NCBI RefSeq assembly: GCF_037975245.1
Contig: NC_092576.1
Location: forward strand, 32,590,611 to 32,654,610
Reading direction: 5' to 3'
Origin: Apostichopus japonicus
Lineage: Eukaryota > Echinodermata > Holothuroidea > Aspidochirotida > Stichopodidae
Length of the DNA stretch: 64,000 nt
Shown one piece after another: positions 33,948 through 47,239 of this stretch; the first letter of the stretch is position 1, and each line of letters begins with the position of its first letter. The position numbers and the translations under genes were made by a program. The notes below the pieces were generated by a model, which saw only the letters and a list, made by a program, of their open reading frames with translations, had not been told where the DNA came from and searched no databases.

Positions 33948-36900
33948 TACAAAGGAAATATCACCGAATACAAGTATAAAATGTACATGGTTCTCCAGTC
34001 ATACACACATTACAGACCTGAACGCATTTACCAGAATAGGACTACTGAATTACTTCTTACACGCTACTACACACTCCATTCCTCCCGATCCCTATATGCT
34101 GATATCTTATTTAATATTTTGTGTACATGAATCGTATCCAGTAACCATTTGTATCCCTCTAAATATTACGACGTACAGAAATAAAAAAATTATCAAAAAT
34201 ATGATTTGACAATTTTAATGTTAAACTCCACCATTGTCTTCCACCATTTTTTATCTCAATACATTACATGTATAGAGATATTGTAACAGTACGTGGGACT
34301 CTCTCTTCTCTTAAAAAAAGTTACATCATCTTTCTACAAAGTTTTTTTTCTATGGGATTTCCAGAGCAAGCATATATCATATAGGTCAACAAATTTTATT
34401 CGAGAAATTTATCTCATTCTATGACTTTTTCACCGATTTATGTCCGAATCGGGCCAAATCGGGCTTTGTTGCAGGCCTTTCTTGCACACGTTCCAAAACT
34501 TGTTTGTAAGGAACTTTTGCCCCCGTTTCCCTGCTCATTTGTTGATTATTATTCGACGTCCATGGTTTATTATGGGCATGTGACGTTTTACTTCTCACTG
34601 ATTGGTTTGTTATCTGCGGTTTTATGTATTATGTTAAACAGTATGTAGAATAGACAATAACGCCGTGGTCTCATTGGCTCAATTGTAACATGTGATGTAA
34701 TTGTCACTCATGATTGGATTATTCTGTTCTTGAAGAGGCCAGACAACTAGTGAAAGCAAAGTATGTCGCAATCGTTTAGCGTCATTACGCTCATTATTCA
34801 CTATCCTGTTTAAAGATGTATTGTTCCTCACTCTCAAACCATAGTTCCCAAAATTATCTCAACGAAAATTTTATCAATATAAAGTTAATCGCTTTTGCTG
34901 TTGGTAATTTGTTATCAAAGTAATCGTTTGTAAAAACTGAGATGAAAGGATCGGACTGTTTTGTAAAGGTATGTATTCTCTGTTTTATCGAAGTTTTATG
35001 CTATTCACAGATCAACTCTTAACATAAATAAAACTGTACCAATAGGGCCTAACAGTAACACAAGACATTTGGTTTAACAAAGTCGACTGTCAGTTTTAAC
35101 CTTTGTTGAAGAGTTTTCGTCAAAATGTAGTGGTTCCGTTATGATTATCTTGATTGTGGGGATATCCGCTCATTCTACTTATGCTAAGTTCGGGTTAGGC
35201 TAGGCCTAACTTCGCTAGGCCAATGCTAGTTTCTACCTTTTGTTGAACTGGATGTAGATCTAGGTCCTAGGCTAGGCTTAATTTTCCAATGACGATATCT
35301 TCATATGTCCTGTTATCATGGCATTGTCATGTACGACCTTCTGTGTTTGTATCTCGGGAACTTTTTTTTTTGTAGCTAGCGTAACCTAGTCCTGGCCTTT
35401 ATCTTGGTAACTTGGAATTTGTTTGATAGCTAGTTTTACCTAGTGTAGGCCTAGGTCAGCTTAGGCGCTACTAACACTACAGTCTTCAGTAACATAGGTC
35501 GATAGGCCTAGCTTTCTCAAGGGGGGCATCTAGAATATGGTCGAGTTTTTGGCCTATTCTAATTTGGCCGTTGTCATTAACGTCCTTTCGTATATCACGT
35601 TTTGTTGTTGTAGATAACCTCATCTTGGACTAGTAACAGTAACATTGGTCTAGGATTACTAGGCTAGGTTAGGCCTAGGCTAATGAGGGTCCCTACTTGA
35701 CGTAAAGCCTATCTTCGTAACATACATGCTTCCAAATATGACTATATTACATATAGTTATCTCCCTTGTCTTTAATCCACTTATTTCAGTTTTTATGTTT
35801 AATGAAAAGTACATCGGTATCCTGATCTGTTTTGTACCTAGCCTAACATAGGCCTAGGTTAACAGTAACATAGGTCTAGGAGGCCTAACCTTCTCAAGTC
35901 TGGCATCTAGAATTGTTGTATTATTCGTTATGTTCGCTTCTAATTTGGCCATTGTCAATGACGACCTTTAGTATTTATGTTTTCGCCAATTGCATTGATT
36001 TTCCTTTTTGTAGTAGGCTACCTTAGTTCTAAACAATTAAATCCAATAATCTTTAATCTGCTAGTTACGTTCAATGAAAAGTAAATTGGTATCCTGCTCT
36101 GTTTTGTAGCTAGCCTAACATAGGCTTAGGCTAACAGTAACATAGGTCTAGGAGGCCTAGCCTTCTCAAGTCTGGCAGCTAGAATTGTTGTATTATTTGT
36201 GATGTCCGCTTCTAATTTGGCCATTGTCATTGACGACCTTTAGTATTTGTGTGATTTTTAACCAAGGCTATCAGTCACATTGGTCTAGGATTATAGGCTT
36301 CTAAACAGTTGAATCTTGTGTATTTAAGACACTTATTTCAGTAATTCTGTCCAATGAAAAATATTTATCTGCAAATTACAATGATTTCCTTTTGTAGAAG
36401 GCTAAATAGCCTAGAGCGATATTTTAGTTTTAGTTTATTGACTACAGTCATCGTTAAAATCGTTTAGCGTTAGTTCCAAACAATTAACTCCAATGTTGTT
36501 AAAGCACTGATTATGTTAAATGAAAAATCAAATTCTGCAAATTACAAAGAGTTTTTGTATTACAATTCGTCTTAAGTCTACTTATGCAATTGATAGGTGC
36601 ATTAGTTTGTTAGTTTTCTAGTATTGTGTGCTGAGAATAATGAACCAAACTGGGTACTGCTAAATTAATGTGATTATGGGCCTGTTGAAATTGCCTATAA
36701 TATATATTATAATTAGTAATGTATTTGTTATCTCTTGTTGTGGTGATTAAAATGTGATATCATGTAACTAAAGGTCCCTGTTTTTCACCCATTGGATGGT
36801 GTTTGAAATTTATGTAAAAAAAAATCAGATAACTAATTACTTTTTAAATGTATACAAGAAGTTGTCATTCCTGAAAGGCTGACATGAAGATCATTTTGGT

Positions 36901-37299
36901 TCAATACTTGTAAAGTGTTGCTACTTGGTGCTAAAGTAAAAGTTTGTCAAAAAGTTTGAAAATCTAGAGTTTGATAAAAGTCAGCTTTACTTTACAGTTT
37001 GTTCAGTTTGCAACTATAGTTTGATTTGTCTGAGTTCAAAAGAGGTGGATTGAAATACTTCAAGCTCACAAAAACACAGTTTGGCCATTTTTTTAACCTC
37101 AGCTGTTTTCATACTTTTGTTTAAAAAGCAACCCGATCAATCAGACCTTGAAAACTTATGTTATAGTTTGTTAAAGTTATGTTTTATTTTACAAATTAGC
37201 CTTGGTTGACAGGATCAAATGCCAAAATAAACATTGCAATAAAATGTAAACCACAAGGTGGAATTTATAATTTCAAATTAATGTTTTTGAAATTGACAA
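33948..37299. other. Intronic sequence
   Basis: No gene is recognised. It includes the TAGGCCTA-rich repeats listed separately. Confidence 0.5.
35480..36260. repeat. Diverged tandem repeats in TAGGCCTA-rich tract
   Basis: A unit with AACAGTAACATAGGTCTAGG, then AATTGTTGTATTATT and TCTAATTTGGCCATTG, occurs at about 35855 and 36127, roughly 271 bp apart. A more diverged copy lies at about 35486. The whole tract 35170-36480 is dense in GGCCTAGGC-type palindromic words. Confidence 0.75.
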
Positions 37300-37555
37300 G
37301 CATATTTATGAGGAGGCTTGGCTTAGCCTCATTTTTAAACAGAAGTTAGTATGCATGATAACTCAACAAGAGAATCATTGATTAATGCCATACTTGGTGG
37401 GTGGGTGGTCCATGATGAGTAGATGAACCCTTTTTATTGTGGTGCTCTTATCATAACTGGGTAAAATTGTGGAAACCTTGTAACACTATAGCTCAACAAG
37501 TGTGTGGGTGGACCAAATTAAGTCCAAGATACCTATTGTTTAAAGTGGAAGTCAG
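37300..37555. repeat. Family C repeat, left part
   Basis: Text such as GTGGAAACCTTGTAACACTATAG and the phrase on CCTATTGTTTAAAGTGGAAG relates to the family C repeat. It is interrupted at 37555 by a hAT element and resumes at 40309. Confidence 0.5.
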
Positions 37556-40308
37556 TAGTGTTTATATGGGTCCAAAAATCGGGAAACGGGTACCCGAGAG
37601 CCGTTGCCCGTCGGGTATCCGGGTACCCGGAAAAATTGTTTACCCTCGTGTATCACGTTTCGATATCCATGGAGTACATTATTACTATTAAGTTCGACCA
37701 CATGGTTGCCTAACACCACGCTAAGTCAATCTGCCTTAAACCGTGTTTGTCAATTGTTTTTTTTTGGTTCCTTGCTTTAGCAAAAGGAACCTATGTAGTC
37801 AGGTTGGCGTGCGTGTGTGTGTCTGTGTGTGCATCTGTGACACTTGCTTGGGTACGCTCTATCTCAATAAGGGAAAGTTGGATTGAGGCCAAACTTGGAC
37901 CATAGACCCGCCATATGGGGAAGGTGTGCCCTATTGTTTTTGGTGCCCACAAAGGTCACCGAAGGTCAGTTATGGTCCAAAAACCCAAAACATTAAAACT
38001 GCAATAACTCCCAGTGCCTATGTGCTACAAGGTTGATATTTCAGGACAAGTTGTGAACTGGTTAGGGGAACATTTTGAAACTGAACGGTCATTAGATCTG
38101 AGGTCATCAAAGGTCAATTAATGTTAAAGAACTAGTATTTTTGCGATAACTTGAGAACGAATTGTCCGTTAGGGTTGGGAGTTGCTTCAATGTAATCCAA
38201 TTGTCGACCCACATCTGGGTGACCCTTGACCTCAATTTGACCTCTGGTGACCTTTAAGTGTTTTTGGGATTTTTACAGTTTCGATGCTATTTTCAGATGT
38301 CAAAGGTACCTTCTGATCATAAATGTCAATGGGTTGACCCCCGTGTGACCTTCGTGTGCGAAGTTATACAAGGTCAAAGATAATTTTCAGACATTTAATG
38401 CAATAACTCCCAGTGTCAAGGTGTGACATGGTTGATATTTTGGGACAAGTTGCAAATGGTATAGGGGTATATTTTCAAACATAACGGTCATGTGATCCTA
38501 GGTCACCAAAGGTCAATTAATGTTAAAAAACTAGTATATTGGGGGGAGAAAATGGGCAAAGAAAAAATAATTGAATTTTTATAGTTTTGATGCTATATTC
38601 ACGTCTCACTGATCAAAAATGTCAATGGGTTGACCCAAGGTGACCTTTGTGTGTTAAGTTATATGAGGTCAAAGTTAATTTTCAGACATTTAGTACAATA
38701 ACTCCCAGTGCCAAGGTGTGACATGGTTGATATTTTGGGACAAGTTGCAAATGGTATAGGGGAATATTTTCAAACTTAACGGTCATGTGATCCAAGGTCA
38801 CCCAAGGTCAATTAATGATAAAATACTAGTATTTTTGGGAGATAACTTGAGAACGAATTGTCCGTTAGGGTTGGGAGTTGCTTCACTGTAATCCAATTGT
38901 CGAGCTGCATCTGGGTAACCCGTGACCTCAATTTGACCTCTGGTGACCTTTAAGCGTTTTTGGGATTTTTACAGTTTCGATGCTATTTTCAGATGTTAAA
39001 GGTACCTGCTGATCATAAATGTCAATAGGTTGACCCCTGTGTGACCTTCGTGAGCGAAGTTATACAAGGTCAAAGTTAATTTTCAGACATTTAATGCAAT
39101 AACTCCCAGTGCCTAGCAGTGACACGGTTGATATTTTGGGACAAGTTGCAAATGGCATAGGGGTATATTTTCAAACTTAACGGTCATGTGATCCGAGGTC
39201 ACCAAAGGTCAATTAATGTTAAAAAACTAACATTTTGGGGGGAGAACATGGGCGCAGAAAAAATGTTTGAATTTTTATAGTTATGATGGTATATTCACGT
39301 CTCACCAATCAAAAATGTCAATGGGTTGACCCCAGGTGACCTTTGTGTGTGAAGTTATACGAGGTCAAAGTTAATATTCAGACATTTAGTGCAATAACTC
39401 CCATTGCCAAGGTGTGACACGGTTGATATTTTGGGACAAGATGCAAATGGTAAAGGGGAATAATTTCAAACTTAACGGTCATGTGATCCTAGGTCACCAA
39501 AGGTCAATTAATGTTAAAAAACTAGTATTTTTGGGGGAGAAAATGGGCAAAGAAAAAATGTTTGAATTTTTACAGTTTTGATGCTCTAGTTAGGTCTCAT
39601 CGATCAAAAATGTCAATTGGTTGACCCCCGGGTGACCTTTGTGTGTGAAGTTATGTATACAAGTTCAAAGTTAATTTTTAGACATATAATGCAATTAACT
39701 CCCAATGCCAAGGTGTGACATGGTTGATATTTTGGGAGAAGTTGTGAATGGGGTGGTGGAACATTTTCAAACTTAACGGTCATGTGATTTGAGGTCACCA
39801 ATGTTATCATATCTGTTGACCCGCTTGTAGGTGACCTTATATTTCTTACATTTTCGACGCCATATTCAGATCTCAAAAGTGCCTTCCGATCAAAAATCTG
39901 ATCACAATTTGTGATCACAAAAGTGTTGGCTATAGTGTTGGTACTTTGTAGGACCACAATTACTTGGACTATTTGAGCCCAATCTTGCTTGATAATATTA
40001 TGTGTATTGTCATATACCCCTATGCAAGGAACCACAGTTCCCTTGGGCTCTTGTTTAAATCACACTGCGTTGGATTCGGGTCATAAATTAGGAATCGGGT
40101 AGTATCGCGTCGGGCGTTCACCTTCGTTATTGCTGTTCTCTTCGACCACATGGTAGCCTAACACCACACTAAGTCAATGGGAAATCTGCCTAACCGTGCA
40201 TGTTTGCCAATTTTTTTTAAATCACACTTTGCGTAGGATTCGGGTATTAAATTAGGAACCGGGTAGTATCGCATCAGGCGGGTACCCGGATAACCCGTGC
40301 AAACACTA
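37556..40308. mobile_element. hAT element with nested copy B
   Basis: The ends TAGTGTTTATATGGGT and (inverted) TAGTGTTTGCACGGGT are followed on both sides by CGGGTACCCG-rich text. The flanks GAAGTCAG (37548-37555) and GAAGCCAG (40309-40316) make an 8-bp duplication with one mismatch. Most of the length is copy B (37766-40053). The element's own sequence is only about 465 bp. Confidence 0.8.
37766..40053. mobile_element. Long repeat element, copy B (GGTTCCTTGC termini)
   Basis: Second copy of the element at 21390-25003, with the same ends and fewer internal units (starts near 38003, 38400, 38696, 39097, 39391 and 39691). It interrupts a T-run inside the hAT element. The related intact text CAATTTTTTTTAAATCAC at about 40208 acts as an empty site. 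Half-site blocks survive at 38220-38253 and, with the first site lost, at 38923-38949. Confidence 0.8.
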
Positions 40309-40450
40309 GAAGCCAGTCAACTAGGGTCTCCACGGGTCAACTTGTCAAAACCTTTTAAACACAATCAAAAATAAGCCTGGACAGATCTTGTATTTAGGAT
40401 GTTGGTGTGCTACATCATCGAAACGACAATGCAGTTTTGCGCTCTTGTTA
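40309..40450. repeat. Family C repeat, right part
   Basis: Resumes the repeat interrupted at 37555 and ends near CATCATCGAAAC and GCGCTCTTGTTA. Confidence 0.5.
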
Positions 40451-40581
40451 TTTGGGATGGAGTAATTTTAGAAGCCGACCAAAATTTACACTAAAACTTC
40501 ATGGGAAAAACGTCTGAATAACAAAAACCTGGAGAGTGATATGTTAACATTACACATTTTTACCTTATCCTTTTTTGACAG

Positions 40582-40743
40582 AACTACAAGTTATGTCATA
40601 ACAGAGTGTGGACAAACATTTAAATATCTACGACAACACTTGACAGAGGTGACGTGTCACCAGACGATTTGCTAAACGTGATGTCAGTGAAATGCCACTT
40701 GACGCTGGAGGGAGAAGATATTAAAGAGCTGGAGTTGAAATAG
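40582..40743 (+). pseudogene. Frameshifted terminal-exon-like sequence
   Basis: After an acceptor-like TTTTTTGACAG, one frame reads TTSYVITECGQTFKYLRQHL. The adjacent frame continues DRGDVSPDDLLNVMSVKCHL, then TLEGEDIKELELK and a TAG. A single-base loss near 40642 would explain the switch. The text looks like real protein but no family is recognised. It lies in the intron 30964-42637 and is not needed by the host gene's phases. It may be a degraded last exon of a related gene copy or a processed remnant. Confidence 0.35.
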
Positions 40744-40789
40744 ACCATGTCCCTCTATCGTCACATTTCACATTCATCTTTGTTATTTT

Positions 40790-41110
40790 CAGATTTTAAT
40801 CAACTTCATATATGTTTTTTTTTAGATTCAATATCTTCAAACATCACATTTTTTTTAGAGTTTAATTCACATTTAACGATATCTTTAGCTTCACACTTTG
40901 TCAGATTTTAGTCAACTTCATATGTTTTTTTCTCTACATTCGATATCTTCAAACATCACATTTTTTTTTTTTTTTTTAAAGTTTAATTCACATTAAAGAT
41001 ATCTTTAGCTTCACTTTTGTCAGATTTTAAAATTTTAGTCAACTTCAGATTTTTTTTTTACACTTTTATTCACATTTTAAGATAACTTTAGCTTCACATT
41101 TTCTCATGAA
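40790..41110. repeat. Tandem repeat, about 125-bp unit, three copies
   Basis: Units share AGATTTTAGTCAACTTCATA, CAAACATCACATTTTTTTT, GTTTAATTCACATT and ATATCTTTAGCTTCAC. The third copy is shorter. Confidence 0.85.
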
Positions 41111-42637
41111 TTTTTTTCCTAATATCACCTTGTTAACCTTCTCACCCTTTTTAACCAGTGCCAGAATCAAATTTTCATATTTTTTATCATGTTTTTATGA
41201 CCAGCATATTCCTGCCTTTTTTAAGTAATATAAAACTTTTTCTTATCTCTAATTAATTTGTTTTCTAATTTTTTGAACTTCTTAATTTAATTCAGTACTT
41301 TTCGTGCCATTCCATTCATTGCCTTGATTAAATAAATTTTGATAAACCTTGAAAAACACATTCCTGTTATATTCTTTTGTTCTAAATTGCACATTCATAT
41401 TCACTACTGTGAAGAATAAATTAGTTCCTACACAAGATGTACATTTCACGGATCCAAAAATACTTTTCAATTCATCACGAAGATAGCTGATTGATGTCTA
41501 GGAACCTGATACATCATAAAACTATAGTCCAACTGAGACTGACCCAAGATGAAGGATACCACATAAAAAACAAGTTCTTAAATATTCTATGACATTACTA
41601 AACCTTGCATCGCCGTTTTCTCGACAAACAGGCAATGAGCCCTAAAGGCAACACTCACAGGATGAATTTTAACCTGCAGAGACCATTCGTGGCAAAGTAG
41701 CGTAATTACAAGTTCTCTTATTTGTTGTACCATGATTGATATTGATAATTGTCTAGACAGAGCAAAGATATGAAATTAGGAGTCGTAATTAGAACTTCTA
41801 GTATTGAGATACTGCGTCATTGATGCTCTTGTTTGTTTCATGGAAGGTTGACATTTTCCTTTTAACATACAAATCATTCTATTGTAGGTTCCCATCACAA
41901 CAAAAATTAGATTATAAAATGGAAATAATCCTTGGATGGTATTCTGAAATATGTGTGAAACCAAAACACATTCCATTGCCTAGATCTCGACTTGAATTAA
42001 ATATACTGTAAATTGTATAACTAGGTGAATCCAAACAAAATACCAAGGTAAGATCGAGTCAAGCGAGCCAAAAAACTAAATACGCCCAACCACCTGCAAA
42101 TACAAACCCCCAACCACCCACTCAAGCATTAAAAAAACCACAAAAGGACGACGAGCACGCAGCGAAACGAAACACCCCTCCCCAGCATACCAGCGTTCAA
42201 TGTTGATTAGTTTCCCTCCATTGTCACATGATCTTATGAAATATCTTATAAGCTTCATGTTCATTTATTTTAGAATTCCAGTAACTGCAGAATAATTTAC
42301 TTAGTAGATAATTGGCCGTACTTTGTAAACACTCATGAGATTACCTCCACAGTAACTATTCAATAACTTATCTGGGAAAGTATCAAGGATTACGACTATA
42401 TTATACACACTTTTTTTTATAGATATTGAGTGAGGCCCGGTATAAGTTACGATGCAAATACTAAAGTCACTTTACGACACATAAAGGTTATTAATATTTA
42501 AATTTAACAAGAAATTGATTATTGTAAAGCATTTTGGTACCTTTAGACATTCACATTAATGTATGGAAACTATCTGGAGGTAGCGAAATTCTAATTTAAT
42601 TCAATGTTATTTTGTACATCGTTTCTCTCAATTATAG
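41111..42637. other. Intronic sequence
   Basis: No gene is recognised. A dispersed repeat fragment related to 4931-4988 lies at about 42140-42195. Confidence 0.5.
42140..42195. repeat. Dispersed repeat fragment, partner of 4931-4988
   Basis: Shares AGCACGCAGCGAAACGAAAC and ATACCAGCGTTC with the left copy. Here it is not split by a hAT insertion. Confidence 0.6.
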
Positions 42638-42696
42638 TCACATGGTGGTCTGTCAACGACAAGTATGAGCTGAACCTTCAAACTGGTCGATGGGAG
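42638..42696 (+). CDS. Exon, LNLQTGRWE motif of repeated module (copy 2)
   Basis: A 59-nt exon between CTCTCAATTATAG and GTGAGT. Two leading bases complete a Val codon with the exon at 30887. The frame TWWSVNDKYELNLQTGRWE follows and ends in phase 0. It is the clear paralogue of 3708-3760 (two residues longer) with identical phases. The paired WW and the conserved LNLQ-Thr-Gly-x-Trp-Glu end suggest that selection held the module after duplication. Confidence 0.75.
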
Positions 42697-44221
42697 GTGA
42701 GTTTAAAGTGGTTTATTTCTTCTTTCATGGATGCTGTATTAAAGTTAACTGAACTATCAATATCAACTGACAAAACAATAGATATATCGTTGCGGATTAG
42801 GTAGTTTACCGTAGTTATGTATTTTATTCTTTACTGCAATGTATATTTGTGCTTTAACACTCGCCTTGAATACGCCTTTTTATTTTTTCTTTGATACTCA
42901 TTTGAGCCATTGCTTTTTAATATATGGCTAGTGTCCCCGTTTAACATCTTGTCGGAATTTAAACCAAAGGATATTAGTAAGTAAAGGGGGGATGCCGGTG
43001 GAAGAAATAAAGGATAAACAGTAACATTTTATAGATGATTAACTCCAAAAAGTATTACTACCTCCTCATTTCCGCCCACCGCAATGGATGAAAACATGTA
43101 ACATTAGCAAACAGCATTACCAAGATCCAAGTTATTTTGGGATTATTACCAACAATTTTGTGGGTCCGGGACATTCAAATGATTTGTTCTCTAGTGGTGA
43201 TTCATATCTTATAATAAAAGTGAGCTCATAACACCAACCTTACGGATTTACTTGATATTATAATGTACCACACGGACAGCACATATTTGTATTTAAAGTG
43301 TAAAGATAAATGATTTGTGACATTGCTCAGTCAAAACTAAAATTCAGTTATTTCAAAATGTGTACTTTTTTAGAAACGTCCCCATACCAGCCTGGTATAT
43401 TCGGTCTACTGTTAAGAAAAGCCGACTTAGCTGTAACGACGTAGTAGTAATTAGAAAGGACAACTATCATGGTATAGCCATATATCATATATCAGGAATT
43501 GATAGAAAGAGCGACCTATGGCAATATATGTAATGGAATAGATAGGCAGCAAGGCCCAAAACAAAACAAGGCACTATGTTAATAAAGTAGATAATCACCA
43601 TAGCCAATATAAATAATATATAAAATACACTATCGATCACAAACACCCGGCATTTGTGATATAACCAGGTCTTAGCTTTACATGAAATTTCTGTGGCTTT
43701 CTTTGACCCGTTTAACCAACGATCACTTCTGTTGAGGGTCTAACTTTACAGCTATCGCTGGCAATGTCACTGCTAACAGCCCATGGAATGTGCATGGGAT
43801 GTACATGGAATGTGTGGTACTGAGGAACTACTAGCTATTATTCCAGTCTTGAAATTTTGGTAGAAATATGATTATGTATAATTCTATATAAATACATATA
43901 TCCATACAATTAAATTCATACATGTATACAATCAACACAAATATAGCCACATGAATTAAGATGCGCACTGATTCAAAGCCGCTATTGTTCTCTAGGAATT
44001 AAAACTTTACTGAAAAATATTTGTTTTGATCAAAGATGTCTTTTATGCTGATCACCTCTAATCAAAGATAAATTAAATGTTTGTTTTATTGTTTTATCCT
44101 CGTTGAGTTTACTCTCTTTCTTTAATGAAAGGAAACATTTCCTGATTCGACTGTCTCGATGATATTCATGACGTCATATACGTATTAGTCTCATCATTGT
44201 TTCTATTGCTTTTAACTACAG

Positions 44222-44269
44222 GACAGTGAAACTAGACAGGAGATCACAGATACAAAGTATAATGATAAG
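44222..44269 (+). CDS. Small exon, 16 codons
   Basis: A 48-nt exon between TTTTAACTACAG and GTAGGT, phase 0-0, reading DSETRQEITDTKYNDK. It follows the second module in phase. It is hydrophilic and probably a linker. Confidence rests on splice sites and phase only. Confidence 0.55.
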
Positions 44270-44615
44270 GTAGGTTGATGGGTATTGAATTACACTCAAT
44301 CAGTGGCTTGGTCTTACTGGATCCTAGAATATAATGTAAATATATGGCTGTATATATCTTATGGCGCAGTCTGGAGAAATTAATTTTAGTGCTCGTACAG
44401 TCACAAAATCAGAAGGATTGGGGTAGTGGGGGCTTCTATATCATCAATCTGGCATTTGCAAGAGGTACCAACATATTTTATATATTAAGATGCCTAGGAA
44501 GTGGAACAGTGTTCGACTTTAAAAGTCATTCGTTTTCATGTACTATCATGGTAGGAAAGGATGTGCAAAGTCTATGGATGCGTTACATAGATGATTGTTC
44601 TTGATTTTTATGTAG

Positions 44616-44654
44616 CAATCTGTGATAAATCAGTCTGCTGATATCAGAGAAAAC
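44616..44654 (+). CDS. Small exon, 13 codons
   Basis: A 39-nt exon between TTGATTTTTATGTAG and GTAAGA, phase 0-0, reading QSVINQSADIREN. It could be skipped without changing the frame. Confidence 0.5.
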
Positions 44655-47239
44655 GTAAGATAAACTATAAAGGTAAATTATAGAAAACAGTCTTCGATTC
44701 ATCGTGGAAATTAATAACTGCAAAAGCAACCAGACACCTAATCCACAAAATACAAACACAACTATACTTTAAAGAAACAATAAATCATTAATACATTTAT
44801 TCCCGGAAGACAAATAATATTTATTTGAGCTGGTTTATAACTAGTTATGAAGATTTATTAGTCTATTATATATATACTTTGAGGTTATTGTGATGTGGTG
44901 TGAATATGACTTATAAAAATGTGGTAAATTTTAAGGTCAAACTCCTTGGAAAATACCCAAACTAGAGTGAGAACAACATGGGATTGTATATACGTTCGGT
45001 AGAGGAGGACGATGTGTATACGAAGTTTCATTAGTCAAACGTGATCCTCGGAGCACCAATGTAGAACAAATGTGGACATTCCAACAGACAAAAAATAAAC
45101 AAAATGGAACATTTAACTCTTTATCAGTTTTCAAACTAGAACAATATCTCTAAATACTGTACAACTATTAGATATCATATTTAATTCGAAATCAGAATAA
45201 AAGTTTACAAAAATGGTTGAATCAATAAAACAGGAAGATATAATAAATAACTTCAAAATTGAAATCTGACATTGACACACTGTGTGAATATACATTGTTG
45301 ATGAGATAATATCACAATATCATCAACAATATGGAAAATGATCATCGTAGTTATTCGTGTTTTCGCTTTGTCACATTTTTTAGAGGGCGCTTCCGCATGT
45401 TAGGCAATACTGTAACATATAGGGAGCTTTATAACATTCCATTTGTCTGAGCTTCTCTCCTGGGTGTGTGTGTGTATGTCTTAGTAGAATTAAGCTATAA
45501 CTTAGAACAGTTGATTAATGATGCTGTGATGTTCAGCGAGATATTTGTGATATGCAATGACTCAAGTGTTTTGCGAGATGTCAAATACCAGGCTCCTTCA
45601 CATACTAAAACAAGTCAAGTTTGCTAACAACACTTGTGTAACCAAAAGTAGAAATAAGAAAGATGATACATTATTGAGACAGTTATTCCAACAAATTGAA
45701 GGAAAACAATGAAAATAAATTACCAAGAAAGTTGTTGCATAACTAACTTGAAGTAGATGTTGAAAACAACGTCAAAGCAATTAAGTAATGCAGGGATATT
45801 AAAGCCCAAATCGTTCATGGTGTGATGCAGACTCCAGCCATAACTGCATGTCTCTTCAAGTAAAAATGTAAAATGCAAATCATTGTAATACAATGGAGGG
45901 ACGAATTCCATTGGTTTATTAAGTTACCACAGTTAAATTAAACAATGGTAAACAACAAAAACTGATAAGCCATAGAGATTTTAAGACCGGAAAAGTCATC
46001 TGAATACACTACTTTTTTATTCCTTTTCGCTTTGCGATAAATGCTGCTCATAAGTAGAAGCGTCTTTATAACAAGATACTGACCACACTAGCGGGTGTAT
46101 GGTATGGTAAAATATGGATGTATGTATCGTATTTTGTAAATTACACACGTTAAGCTAATAAAAGGAAAGGTGAGAGTATCGTGACATAGGAATAACAAGA
46201 AATTAATGGAGGCATGCGCTCAGATTGTTACCGGCTTAAAAAGATGTATGCAAATAGTACAGACGTTGACAAAAGCTTTGGAGTAGGTACGCAGAATAGA
46301 GAATCCTAACTCCAGCCACAGCTCTCTCTAACGCTACCAGACCATCATTGCAGCCTCGGCCCTCGACGTCGCTTCCAACATACTCAATCAAGTGTAGTCT
46401 ATGTTCAAGTTTCCCTTGTCATATTTCTACATCCATATTTCTGTTGTCTGTATATTATGATATTGGCACTGTGTTGCTTTCTGGTTAAAGAACCGTAAAT
46501 ATATCCGGACTGCTTTCACATATCCCATTACCACACAGACCAATCGTGTTGAATGCTACTTTGTACTGAACTAGTTTGTTATATATTAACTCAAGATGTT
46601 TCTTTGGCTGTTTATTGTTCTCTGATTTACTTGGTAAAGGACTAAACTTTAATGCACAATTTACAAGTTTGTTTTTGAACCAACCTACCAACATATTTTG
46701 CAATCTTAACAATAGTTAGAGATTGTTGGAATTTCGGGTAGAAGGACAAAATAAAACAAAAATGTGAACTGGCGACATATTTGTTTATTCATATTACAAT
46801 ATAATTTATCAACATTGCATAACGACCGTGATGGCCGAATTCATCCTTGTTAGTGAAAATATGTGACTATTTATCAACGAAATCTATAAGTTTAAACTAA
46901 AATACACAACGAATACATGTTGTGTATTTTGATTAACAAAACGAATTTAAAACACTGTCTGTGCGATGTTTTAATTGTTAACATAAAAAAGAATTACATT
47001 AATAATGAATGTAACTAATCAGTATTCAGCAATTTAAGTTTCAACGGTGACCGCTTTGAAGTCTTGTACATAGACTAATAGATTATTATGAAAGAAATAG
47101 CCGTTAATAGCATCCACCTAGCCATAAGTTCCCCTTTGTCTGCAAGAAATAATGTTAACAAGAAATTCAAGAATATCAAAATACTACTTATAACATCTTA
47201 ATGTTCACCGACACAATATCATGTTCTTCTTTTATACAG

